Assembly: GCA_003022505.1 (NCBI GenBank)
Contig: PXTQ01000089.1
Location: 1 to 5,885, forward strand
Direction: 5' to 3'
DNA length: 5,885 nucleotides
DNA from: Bacteroidetes bacterium QS_8_64_10
GTDB lineage: Bacteria > Bacteroidota > Rhodothermia > Rhodothermales > Salinibacteraceae
The notes beneath the pieces are model-generated. The model did no database searches. It saw only the letters and a list, made by a program, of their open reading frames with translations, and was not told the origin of the DNA. Both the position numbers and the translations under genes were made by a program. Numbering within the stretch: position 1 is the stretch's first letter; each line of letters opens with the position of its first letter. Below, one piece after another: positions 1 through 5,138 of this stretch.

Positions 1-611
1 CCGAGTTTCGCTTCCCCGAAAAATACCGCAACGAGTTCGGCCAGCTGCTGGAGCGTTCGCCCTATCACGAGCGCGACGTACGCCCCCCGACGGACCTGAC
101 GACCATCGACGAAGAGGGCGAGTACGAGGTGCACATCAAGAAGCACGGCAAGCTGCACCGCTACGTGTACCGCTACCATCCGTTCGACGTGGTGGGCTGG
201 GACGGTCACATGTACCCGTATGCTATCAGCATCCATGATTTTGAGCCGATCACGGGGCGCATTCACCAGCCGCCGCCTGTGCATCAAATGTACGAGGCTA
301 ACAATTTTGTGGTGTGCAGCTTCGTGCCGCGCAAGTTCGACTACCACCCCAAGTCGATCCCCGCACCGTACAACCACTCAAACATCGACTCCGACGAGGT
401 GCTGTACTACGCCGAGGGCGAGTTCATGAGCCATCGCGGCGTGGAGCGCGGCTCGTTTACGTTGCACCCCGGCGGCATCCCGCACGGTCCGCATCCCGGC
501 GCGGTGGAGGCCTCCATCGGGGCGGAAGGCACCGACGAGATCGCCGTCATGGTGGACACGTCATCGAGAACAGCGAGTACGCCTTTTCGTGGCAGCCGGA
601 GCGCGAGATGA
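1..611 (+). CDS. hmgA: Homogentisate 1,2-dioxygenase, C-terminal part, 5' truncated by window, tail frameshifted
   Basis: This non-haem iron enzyme opens the ring of homogentisate to give maleylacetoacetate in tyrosine and phenylalanine breakdown in the cytoplasm. The reading frame enters at base 3 (EFRFPEKYRNEFGQLLERSP), so the first half of a protein of roughly 390 residues lies outside the window. The cupin core is clear: HPFDVVGWDG, then FEPITGRIHQPPPVHQ, APYNHSNIDSDEVLYY and GGIPHGPHPGAVEASIG. By comparison with known enzymes, the iron ligands should be the His at 375-377, an acidic residue of the SDE motif (393-398) and the His at 483-485; all are present. After MVDT (ending at 560) the frame runs into a non-homologous tail and a TGA at 609-611. 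The expected tail lies in another frame (561-682). The family call is very secure; whether the lesion is real or a sequence error cannot be told here. Confidence 0.93.
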   Translation, partial: EFRFPEKYRNEFGQLLERSPYHERDVRPPTDLTTIDEEGEYEVHIKKHGKLHRYVYRYHPFDVVGWDGHMYPYAISIHDFEPITGRIHQPPPVHQMYEANNFVVCSFVPRKFDYHPKSIPAPYNHSNIDSDEVLYYAEGEFMSHRGVERGSFTLHPGGIPHGPHPGAVEASIGAEGTDEIAVMVDTSSRTASTPFRGSRSAR

Positions 612-682
612 GTGAGAACGGCGAGGCCGCTGCCGCTGAGGCGACGGATGGTGAAGCCGTTTCCGAAACGACGACGCCGTAG
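560..682 (+). other. Displaced C-terminal tail of homogentisate dioxygenase (frameshift/deletion scar)
   Basis: Read from base 560 in the frame one base back from the upstream hmgA frame, the sequence encodes VIENSEYAFSWQPERE, then a low-complexity Glu/Ala-rich end and a TAG at 680-682. Bacteroidota homogentisate dioxygenases end with a phrase of the form MVDTFRPL, about seven more residues, I-(D/E)-x-x-x-Y-x-x-SW. The window has MVDT directly against VIENSEYAFSW, so about 11 residues appear to be missing and the frame is lost. A deletion of about 34 bp would explain both. All predicted iron ligands lie upstream of the scar, so a protein with an altered tail might still fold. The comparison with the family is from memory, not from an alignment. 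Confidence 0.7.
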
Positions 683-687
683 AGCCA

Positions 688-777
688 GATCACGTCTTTC
701 AAGCCCTGAACGTCTTTCACGTCGAATGTCTTTCACGTCAACAGGACTTACGACGTGCGGACTTGAAGGACGTGATC
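688..777. repeat. Inverted repeat, 16-bp arms, 58-bp spacer
   Basis: The left arm gatcacgtctttcaag (688-703) and the right arm cttgaaggacgtgatc (762-777) are reverse complements at 15 of 16 positions. The spacer contains the tandem 16-mer. The left arm starts 5 bp after the stop of the displaced hmgA tail, so the transcript could fold as a long stem-loop at the 3' end of the hmgA message. There is no T run after the right arm, so it is not a standard intrinsic terminator. Alternatives are a protein-binding site or the remnant of a small inverted-repeat element. Confidence 0.7.
708..739 (+). repeat. Tandem 16-bp direct repeat (2 full copies)
   Basis: Two contiguous 16-mers, gaacgtctttcacgtc (708-723) and gaatgtctttcacgtc (724-739), differ at one base. 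A third, partial copy sharing cacgtctttc lies just upstream at 691-700. The motif cacgtc thus occurs three times (691-696, 718-723, 734-739), and its complement gacgtg occurs at 752-757 and 769-774. The repeats lie in the gap between hmgA and osmC. They could be operator sites or parts of a structured RNA; the sequence alone does not decide. Confidence 0.8.
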
Positions 778-905
778 GACCTGACAGACGGGCCGGACGT
801 TACGAACCCGCAAAAGCCGCGTAAGACGAGCACATTTCAGAGCGTCCGTAGTGCAAGAGATGGGCGGATGCGTAAGATCACTCACCTACTCAACTACCAC
901 GACTT

Positions 906-1346
906 ATGCCTACACGCACTTCCGAAGCGACCTGGAACGGTGATCTCGAAAGCGGCAACGGCTCGATGACCGTAGGCGACGGCGCGTACGAAGGACCGTT
1001 TTCCTTCGAGTCGCGCTTCGAGGACGGCCAGGGCACGAATCCCGAAGAACTCATCGCGGCGGCGCACGCCGGTTGCTACTCGATGGCACTCTCGAACATG
1101 TTGGCGGATGCCGGTCACGCGCCCGAATCCGTGCACACCACCGCCGAGGTGCATCTGGAGATGGGCAAGGACGGTCCCGGCATTTCCAACATCGACCTGA
1201 CCACCGAGGCCGACGTGCCGGACCTGAGCGAGCAGGACTTTCAGGAAACGGCCCGAAAGGCGAAAGAGAACTGCCCCGTCAGCCAGGTGCTGGCCGGCGC
1301 GGAGATTTCGCTGAACGCCAGGCTCAAGAGTAGCGCTACCGTTTGA
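906..1346 (+). CDS. osmC: OsmC-family peroxiredoxin (organic hydroperoxide reductase)
   Basis: OsmC/Ohr proteins are cytoplasmic homodimers that reduce organic hydroperoxides with a pair of cysteines. This 146-residue protein has the usual family length. The motif NPEELIAAAHAGCYSMALS holds the peroxidatic cysteine (Cys57), and KENCPVSQVL holds the resolving cysteine (Cys123). Arg37 (FESRFEDG) and Glu47/Glu48 (NPEEL) are the other residues expected at the active site. The NPEELI...GCYSMALS form points to the OsmC subgroup rather than Ohr. The ATG at 906 places the N terminus where OsmC proteins begin (TRTSEATWNGDL); no Shine-Dalgarno site is visible. The protein is very acidic, with about three acidic residues per basic one, which suggests a halophile. 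It is a single-gene unit: a repeat-rich gap lies upstream and a strong terminator follows 25 bp after the stop. The gene appears intact. Confidence 0.95.
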   Translation: MPTRTSEATWNGDLESGNGSMTVGDGAYEGPFSFESRFEDGQGTNPEELIAAAHAGCYSMALSNMLADAGHAPESVHTTAEVHLEMGKDGPGISNIDLTTEADVPDLSEQDFQETARKAKENCPVSQVLAGAEISLNARLKSSATV

Positions 1347-1371
1347 CGACGCGCTCTGCGTCATAAGAAAG

Positions 1372-1407
1372 AGGCGACTCGGCTCAATTGCCGGGCCGCC
1401 TTTTTTT
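1372..1407 (+). terminator. Intrinsic terminator of osmC
   Basis: The stem aggcgactcggc (1372-1383) pairs with gccgggccgcct (1390-1401) around the 6-nt loop tcaatt, with one A-C mismatch and one G-T wobble. An uninterrupted T tract overlaps the stem end and runs to 1407. It starts 25 bp after the osmC stop codon and is a textbook Rho-independent terminator for plus-strand transcription. Confidence 0.88.
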
Positions 1408-1415
1408 CGTACGGA

Positions 1416-1437
1416 CGCGCCACGGCGCGCTTTTTTT
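1416..1437 (+). terminator. Second, weaker terminator-like hairpin
   Basis: The short stem cgcgc (1416-1420) / gcgcg (1425-1429) with a cacg loop is followed by one C and seven T (1431-1437). The stem is only 5 bp but all G-C. It directly follows the first terminator, so the two would act as a tandem stop for osmC transcripts. It ends only 23 bp before the apparent ATG of the next gene. Confidence 0.5.
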
Positions 1438-1460
1438 ACCCTGACAACCTGAAATCTCCT

Positions 1461-1526
1461 ATGCCCGACATCACCACCGACTAGGCCCTCGTCATCGTTG
1501 AAACGGCGCGCGAGAAAGCTAACGAC
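1461..1526 (+). pseudogene. Interrupted 5' end of the HbpS-family gene (amber codon at 1482-1484)
   Basis: From the ATG at 1461 the frame reads MPDITTD, a TAG stop, then ALVIVETAREKAND, and continues without interruption into the intact part at 1527. The residues on both sides of the stop resemble the first helix of GlcG/HbpS proteins, which often begin MPxLTLxxAL. The residue at the stop is commonly Glu, Asp or similar in such proteins, so a single GAG-to-TAG change would account for it. No Shine-Dalgarno site precedes 1461. The gap to the preceding terminator T run is 23 bp. Confidence 0.75.
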
Positions 1527-1886
1527 ATGGACCTCCACATGAACGTCGCCGTCGTGGACGCCGGCGCCAACCTGAAGGCGTTTGCGCGCATGGACGGCGC
1601 GTGGCTCGGCTCCATTGACATCGCTATCAAGAACGCCAAAACGGCCCGCTACTTCGACATGGAAACCGGCGACGCCCGCGAAATGTCGCAGTCCGGTGGC
1701 TCGCTTTACGGCATCGAACACGCCAACGACGGCCTCGTCACGTTTCCGGGCGGCATCCCCATCAAAAACAGCAGCGGCGAGGCAGTCGGCGGCGTCGGCG
1801 CGAGCGGCAGCACCGTGGACGACGATCACGAAGTCGCCGAGGCTGGGCTGTCGACCCTCGCGCCTGAGGCGGTCGCAGCCGATTAG
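1527..1886 (+). CDS. GlcG/HbpS-family haem-binding protein, 5' end interrupted by in-frame TAG
   Basis: Members of this family (Haem_degrading/DUF336) are small alpha/beta proteins of about 135-150 residues; HbpS binds haem and senses redox stress, while GlcG is encoded with glycolate oxidase. The recognisable core is NVAVVDAGANLKAFARMDGAWLGSIDIAIKNAK, then SLYGIEHANDGLVTFPGGIPIKN and GEAVGGVGASGSTVDDDHEVAEAG. The open frame from the ATG at 1527 gives 119 residues. The same frame extends up to an ATG at 1461 with family-like sequence (MPDITTD, stop, ALVIVETAREKAND), but TAG at 1482-1484 breaks it. A start at 1527 or 1539 would lose the first helix. The gene may be a recent pseudogene, may be translated from an internal ATG, or may contain a sequence error. 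It converges on the DUF4230-like gene, whose stop lies 18 bp away. Confidence 0.85.
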   Translation: MDLHMNVAVVDAGANLKAFARMDGAWLGSIDIAIKNAKTARYFDMETGDAREMSQSGGSLYGIEHANDGLVTFPGGIPIKNSSGEAVGGVGASGSTVDDDHEVAEAGLSTLAPEAVAAD

Positions 1887-1904
1887 CGCTCCCCATGCGC
1901 CCGC

Positions 1905-2645
1905 TCACCCCTGCGGCTCCAACACGATCTCCGGCCCTACGCGGATGCGGAAGCGCGGGTCGGCGACGCCGGCGGACTTCAGCGCCGGTCGTAGCATTTT
2001 GCGGAGCGCCCGCGCCGTGTTGACGCGCGGCTGCGTGGAACGCTTGAGGTGATCCTCGGCCTGTCGTCGCAGCGCCTTTTCGGCGACGCCCATAGCGTCT
2101 TGCTGGACGTGGTTCCGGCTCTTCGGCAGGCGCGCCCAGCCCGTTTCCGTCTTGATCTCCATCTCGCCGAGCTTTGCATCCACGCCGTGCACCACGAGGT
2201 CGGGCAAGTGCACCTCCACGACGCCGTTTTTCCCGACCCGGATGTCGCTGGACGAGAGGGAGCGCACGTCGAAGCCGTAGGAAGCCGTGCCCGGCAGCCG
2301 CACCTCCGAGGTGGTGGTGCCAAGGCTCATGTCGAGGGTGCCGGGCAGAAACACCTTCGTGTTGCGCACGGTGGCGGTGGCCGTGGTCTGGAGCTGGCCC
2401 GTCACCAGAAAGGAGGCGGGCGTTTCCTTTTGGATCGTGGAGACGACGGTGCGGCGCACCTTCTCTTCGGAGATATCGGGGCCGCCCCACCACTGCCAGA
2501 GCGCCACGCCTGCCCCCGCGATGAGCACGAGAACGCCCAGCAGCACCGCCAGACAACGCGGCCAGCGTCTTCGCTCGGTCGTTTCCTCCGTTCGTTCGGA
2601 TTCGGCACCCGAGGGAGAGGCGTTCGAAGAAGAACGGTCAGTCAT
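1905..2645 (-). CDS. DUF4230-like single-pass membrane protein
   Basis: The function is unknown. The 246-residue product has a Ser/Glu/Arg-rich cytoplasmic head (1-30), one hydrophobic segment at about 31-51 (CLAVLLGVLVLIAGAGVALW) after basic residues, and a soluble domain that should lie outside the inner membrane. That domain runs IQKETPASFLVTGQLQTTATATV (about 71-93), then a Gly/Val-rich beta region, then VGKNGVVEVHLPDLVVHGVD (about 137-156) and a basic, helical C terminus (about 170-246). The order 'TIQKET..FLVTG.. / I.V..dG.V.V.LP.. / H.VD' resembles DUF4230 proteins; I make this assignment from pattern memory only. The ATG at 2643-2645 gives a plausible membrane topology; no Shine-Dalgarno site is visible. 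It lies downstream of the AI-2E gene on the same strand, perhaps in its transcript, and converges on the HbpS-family gene. Confidence 0.75.
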   Translation of the reverse strand: MTDRSSSNASPSGAESERTEETTERRRWPRCLAVLLGVLVLIAGAGVALWQWWGGPDISEEKVRRTVVSTIQKETPASFLVTGQLQTTATATVRNTKVFLPGTLDMSLGTTTSEVRLPGTASYGFDVRSLSSSDIRVGKNGVVEVHLPDLVVHGVDAKLGEMEIKTETGWARLPKSRNHVQQDAMGVAEKALRRQAEDHLKRSTQPRVNTARALRKMLRPALKSAGVADPRFRIRVGPEIVLEPQG

Positions 2646-2844
2646 GATTTCCGGTACAGTTTGATTTAACGGCTCTCACCGTCATTTCCCACCAACACGT
2701 ATCAGGTCCACGACCCCACCTTCCGTTTTCAGTAAACTCGCCGAACTGACGCACTTTCAGCCGGATGGCAGCGTCACGTTTCTCGTCCGACCGACGCGCT
2801 TGCGCCGCGTCGGAAGCGTCCACGTTGTCGACAAGCCGTTTCAT
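2638..2844 (-). CDS. Doubtful 68-codon ORF between the AI-2E and DUF4230 genes
   Basis: This small frame starts with an ATGA overlap on the stop codon of the AI-2E gene (2841-2844) and ends overlapping the first bases of the DUF4230-like gene (2638-2645). That geometry is what translationally coupled genes look like. The first 42 residues (MKRLVDNVDASDAAQARRSD...) are charged, plausible as protein, and use G/C-ending codons as the neighbours do. The last 25 residues, rich in Trp, Cys and Asn, look less protein-like. I recognise no family. It may be a real small gene, or just an open frame in a 195-bp gap. Confidence 0.25.
   Translation of the reverse strand: MKRLVDNVDASDAAQARRSDEKRDAAIRLKVRQFGEFTENGRWGRGPDTCWWEMTVRAVKSNCTGNHD
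2791..2813. other. Perfect 8-bp hairpin downstream of the AI-2E gene
   Basis: The arms ccgacgcg (2791-2798) and cgcgtcgg (2806-2813) are exact reverse complements around a 7-nt loop. In minus-strand transcripts it forms 27 nt after the AI-2E stop codon. No U run follows on either strand, so it is not a standard intrinsic terminator. It could stabilise the 3' end of the AI-2E message or simply be a chance GC-rich palindrome within the doubtful small ORF. Confidence 0.45.
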
Positions 2845-3956
2845 TGCGAGGTTTGAAGAATGCGATAGTTGCGCAGGCTCCAGAGCACCTGCTCGATGGC
2901 GACGCGCATCGCGGTAGTGAGCGGGATGGCGATGAGCATGCCGACGATGCCGCCGAGCTGCGCGCCGATCAGCACTACAAAGAGAATGATTAGCGGATGC
3001 GTGCCGGCAGCGCGCGAGAAGATGATGGGCTGGAAGATCACGTTGTCGCAGATTTGCGTGACGGCCATCGCCGCGAACACGCTGGGCACGAGGGAGAGAT
3101 CGCCTGTTTGCACCACGCCCACGAGCGTGCCCGCCAAGAAGCCGAGCGTCGGGCCGAAGTACGGGATGGAGTTCGCCAGGCCGGTGAAGACGCCTACCGC
3201 CAGCGCGTACTGGAGGCCGCCTATGTACAGCCCGATGGTGGCGACCATGGCAACCGACACGATTTGCACGAGCAGCGCGCGGAAATATGCGCCGAGGCTG
3301 CTCTCGATTTTGGCAAGCAGGGCCAGCGACACCTCGAAGTAGCGATTAGGCACGAGGCGCAGCAGCGCGTAGCGGATCTGCGTGCCGTCTTTCAGGACGA
3401 AAAAAGCGACGAAGGGAATCACGATGACGGCATAGAAAATATCCGTCATGAGGCTCACCATGTAGCCGGCGGTGGCGCTGATCTCGTCGTAGTCGAAGAG
3501 CGTCTGGAACGCCTCGCGCACGCCGGTTACCAGCGAACCTTTTGGGATGGGGACAACCGAGCGCACCTGCGCTTCTATGGAGGTAGCTACCTCGACGATG
3601 CGTTCCATCGAGAACGTCTGCGACAGGTCGCTAAGCTGGCGTGCTACAAACGGAAGCGTGTTGGATAGAAACAGACCGATTCCCCCGAAGACGATCACGA
3701 ACGAGCAGATGATGGCCGGAATGCGGCCCAGCCCGATGCCTTGAACGCGGTTAGCCACGGGACGCAGCAGGTAGGCCACCACCGTGCCCACGATGAGGTA
3801 GAACACGAGGTTGGCAAAGAGCCAGAGCAACCACAACACCCCTACGACGACAGAGGTGCCGAGCAGCAGACGAATAACGCGCTCCGGAGTGAACCAAGAG
3901 GCAGACTCGTCCTGCTTACGGAGCGTCGCGCCGGAATCGTCCGTTCCGTCGGGCAT
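2841..3956 (-). CDS. AI-2E family transporter (TqsA/PerM/YdiK-like membrane protein)
   Basis: AI-2E family proteins are inner-membrane proteins of about 350-400 residues; named members include TqsA (autoinducer-2 export) and PerM, and some act in ion transport, so the substrate here cannot be stated. The 371-residue protein fits. A charged N terminus (1-26) is followed by a hydrophobic hairpin (about 28-64) ending in YLLRPV, a membrane segment at about 79-103, a soluble amphipathic stretch (104-160), then membrane segments at about 163-187, 226-282 and 285-304, and a final hydrophobic region 319-352. Family motifs are PFVAFFVLKDG (181-191), YFRALLVQ (224-231), GLANSIPYFGP (259-269) and THPLIILFVVLIGAQLGGI (319-337). 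The ATG at 3956 gives the usual short cytoplasmic head. recX lies 146 bp upstream on the same strand. Confidence 0.93.
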   Translation of the reverse strand: MPDGTDDSGATLRKQDESASWFTPERVIRLLLGTSVVVGVLWLLWLFANLVFYLIVGTVVAYLLRPVANRVQGIGLGRIPAIICSFVIVFGGIGLFLSNTLPFVARQLSDLSQTFSMERIVEVATSIEAQVRSVVPIPKGSLVTGVREAFQTLFDYDEISATAGYMVSLMTDIFYAVIVIPFVAFFVLKDGTQIRYALLRLVPNRYFEVSLALLAKIESSLGAYFRALLVQIVSVAMVATIGLYIGGLQYALAVGVFTGLANSIPYFGPTLGFLAGTLVGVVQTGDLSLVPSVFAAMAVTQICDNVIFQPIIFSRAAGTHPLIILFVVLIGAQLGGIVGMLIAIPLTTAMRVAIEQVLWSLRNYRILQTSQ

Positions 3957-4102
3957 GGGTTAGCTGGGGCGTTTGCGTGTTTTTGCGTTTCGTGTTTGCG
4001 CGTTCTGGCGTGTGCGCGTTTTCGAGGCGCGCTGGGCCGATCACGGGAGATCGCTCTTACGGCGTGAGGTACGCTGCCAGCGACCTGCGTTCTTCAGACC
4101 TT
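3957..4102. other. recX/AI-2E gap with an adenine-free 62-nt tract
   Basis: These 146 bp separate the recX stop from the AI-2E start, both on the minus strand. Bases 3963-4024 contain no A on the plus strand, so the minus-strand RNA has no U over 62 nt. That RNA is C/A-rich, with roughly twice as many C as G, and repeats phrases like acgcaaa and aaacac. Such a tract would be poorly structured and could serve as a Rho-loading site after recX or as an open leader for the AI-2E gene. A small possible hairpin, cgatc/gatcg around tcccgt, sits nearby at about 4039-4054. No clear promoter is seen. Confidence 0.55.
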
Positions 4103-4780
4103 CTACCATTCTTCCCGTTCGGCCACCTCACGGACGACCTCGCGGATCATGCCGTGCGTGAAGCCGCGCCGGAGCAGATAATCCGATAGCTTCTTGCGTC
4201 GTTTCCAGGGATCGGGTTCGTCGCGTTCCAGGCGGGAGAGGCGCTTTCGGGCGTGCGAGCGGGCGTGCTCCAGCGCCTCGTCGCGCTCGATGGCCTCGTC
4301 GAGCGCCCGGTCGGTGTGCCGCTTATCCACGCCGCGTTTCTTTAACTCGTGGCGGATGCGGCGCGGGCCGTACCCTTTGCTGTCGAAGCGCTGCTGGGCG
4401 TAGCGTTGCGCGTAGGCAGCGTCGTCCACGTAGTCGTGCTCGCGCAGCCAGGCCAGCGCGTCCTCGATGGCTGTCTCGCTGTGGTCGTTTTTGCGAAGGT
4501 TGCGCCGCACCTCCTCGGCGGTACGCGGCTTGCCGGTCAAGTACTGGAGCGCCTTCGAGCGCGCCCGGCGGGCCGCCTCCTCGGCGATGAGGCGCTGCTG
4601 CTCCTCGACGCTCAGCGTGCGTCCCTCCGCCACGTCATACTCGCGTGCCACCTCACGCGGCAACTCAAACGCGAACGCGCCGTCAATGAAGACCGACACG
4701 CGGTCAGGGTCGTTCTGCGTTTCGATGCGCGTGACCGTACCCGCTTGCAAAGGCTCGTCACGCTCCGTCTGGTGACTCAT
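4103..4780 (-). CDS. recX: Regulatory protein RecX
   Basis: RecX binds within the RecA filament groove and restrains RecA recombinase and SOS co-protease activity. The 225-residue product has the family's tandem three-helix repeats: repeat 1 at about 75-117 (ALQYLTGKPRTAEEVRRNL...AIEDALAWLREHDYVDD), repeat 2 at about 118-165 (YAQRYAQQRFDSKGYGPRRI...LKKRGV), and repeat 3 at about 166-222, ending KLSDYLLRRGFTHGMIREVV. The first 70 residues form an extension with a beta-like phrase (DRVSVFIDGAFAFELP), as in longer RecX proteins of Bacteroidota and some other phyla; E. coli RecX is shorter, at about 166 residues. The ATG at 4780 has an A/G-rich stretch just upstream. recA is not next to it here; upstream is a 358-bp gap. 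The gene looks intact. Confidence 0.93.
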   Translation of the reverse strand: MSHQTERDEPLQAGTVTRIETQNDPDRVSVFIDGAFAFELPREVAREYDVAEGRTLSVEEQQRLIAEEAARRARSKALQYLTGKPRTAEEVRRNLRKNDHSETAIEDALAWLREHDYVDDAAYAQRYAQQRFDSKGYGPRRIRHELKKRGVDKRHTDRALDEAIERDEALEHARSHARKRLSRLERDEPDPWKRRKKLSDYLLRRGFTHGMIREVVREVAEREEW

Positions 4781-4794
4781 CGTTCTTTCTTTTC
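4781..4794 (-). promoter_or_regulatory. A/G-rich presumed ribosome-binding region of recX
   Basis: On the minus strand the bases just before the recX ATG read gaaaagaaagaacg. This is not a consensus Shine-Dalgarno sequence, but A/G-rich leaders are common before Bacteroidota genes, and it supports the start at 4780. The palindrome cacgtg (4795-4800) lies immediately upstream; I attach no function to it. Confidence 0.3.
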
Positions 4795-4969
4795 CACGTG
4801 TATCTTGCCTATCGAACCGTGAGCGGATTGCTACCGATGCGTGAGAAAATAAGAAGAGCGATAATCAGCATCGCGTTCGTCCCATCATTCAGCAGGACAG
4901 ATGGGGGAAAGGCGAGACGAGCGAAGCGACTCACGCAAGTAAAGGGCAAGAGCGAATGGGCGGACTTTT

Positions 4970-4997
4970 TCTTACCTTTTCCCTTTTCGCTTTTCGC
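4970..4997 (+). repeat. Degenerate 7-nt tandem repeat, ttttcgc type
   Basis: Four successive heptamers read tcttacc, ttttccc, ttttcgc, ttttcgc. The last two are identical and the second differs from them by one base. The tract is almost pure pyrimidine on the plus strand. Period-7 low-complexity tracts of this kind resemble the short tandem repeats found between genes in some cyanobacteria and other bacteria; they have no assigned function. Confidence 0.6.
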
Positions 4998-5097
4998 TGA
5001 TCCTCTCCATCTCGACCGCGTTTTGTACGTCCCGCTTCCCCCTCTCAATGTTTACGCGCTTTCTCACAACTCGGTAAACTTTTGCCAGATGAAACGC

Positions 5098-5132
5098 GGT
5101 CTGCCGTCCGCCATCAGCCGTCTGCGGTCCTT
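5098..5132 (+). repeat. Degenerate 7-nt tandem repeat, cgtctgc type
   Basis: Five heptamers follow one another without gaps: ggtctgc, cgtccgc, catcagc, cgtctgc, ggtcctt. The consensus is close to cgtctgc, and the phase of 7 is kept over 35 bp. The tract lies just after the stop codon (5139) of the minus-strand DUF4249-like gene, so it would be in that gene's 3' untranslated RNA. It shares the period, but not the sequence, of the tract at 4970-4997. Confidence 0.6.
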
Positions 5133-5138
5133 TCTTTA

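Larger units (their letters stand above)
683..905. other. Gene-free region between hmgA and osmC
   Basis: I see no convincing gene in these 223 bp. Short open frames here have no protein-like composition. The first 95 bp hold a tandem 16-mer and a long inverted repeat, listed separately. The remainder should carry the osmC promoter, but I cannot point to a clear -35/-10 or a Bacteroidota-type -33/-7 pair. The 8-mer gcgtaaga occurs twice, at 819-826 and 870-877, 51 bp apart, which may be chance. No Shine-Dalgarno sequence precedes the osmC ATG; the bases before it are ctaccacgactt. Confidence 0.6.
4781..5138. other. 358-bp gene-free gap upstream of recX with period-7 tracts
   Basis: Between the DUF4249-like gene and recX, both on the minus strand, I find no credible gene. 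Plus- and minus-strand open frames here have low-complexity, unbalanced products. The stretch is more AT-rich than its surroundings and should contain the recX promoter, though no clear motif stands out. It carries two degenerate heptamer tracts, listed separately, and a purine-rich stretch on the plus strand (about 4905-4955) preceding the pyrimidine-rich tract. No U-tailed terminator hairpin is visible after the DUF4249-like gene. Confidence 0.6.

Noticed and set aside
688..777. CRISPR-like array
   Set aside because: There are only two full tandem copies with no spacers between them, and no cas-like gene is nearby.
763..969. 68-codon plus-strand open frame upstream of osmC
   Set aside because: It overlaps the inverted repeat and the osmC N terminus in another frame and has no protein-like pattern.
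1482..1484. Amber codon read as pyrrolysine or another recoded residue
   Set aside because: The family has no such residue at this position, and nothing in the window suggests recoding; a nonsense change or sequence error is simpler.
894..1829. 311-codon minus-strand open frame opposite osmC and the HbpS-family gene
   Set aside because: It is antisense to two recognisable protein families, spans a strong terminator, and its Val/His/Arg/Gly-rich product fits a GC-rich shadow frame.
1762..2556. 264-codon minus-strand open frame in another phase of the DUF4230-like gene
   Set aside because: The product is dominated by Arg, Gly and Ala, and the frame crosses the convergent junction into the HbpS-family gene; the alternative frame has a membrane segment and a coherent domain.
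2049..2669. 206-codon plus-strand open frame
   Set aside because: It is antisense to the DUF4230-like gene, and its His/Arg/Gly-rich composition is typical of a reverse-strand shadow.
2997..3668. 223-codon plus-strand open frame
   Set aside because: It is antisense to the well-supported AI-2E gene; it is rich in His, Arg and Glu with no recognisable motif.
4349..4822. 157-codon plus-strand open frame
   Set aside because: It is antisense to recX, which has clear family repeats.
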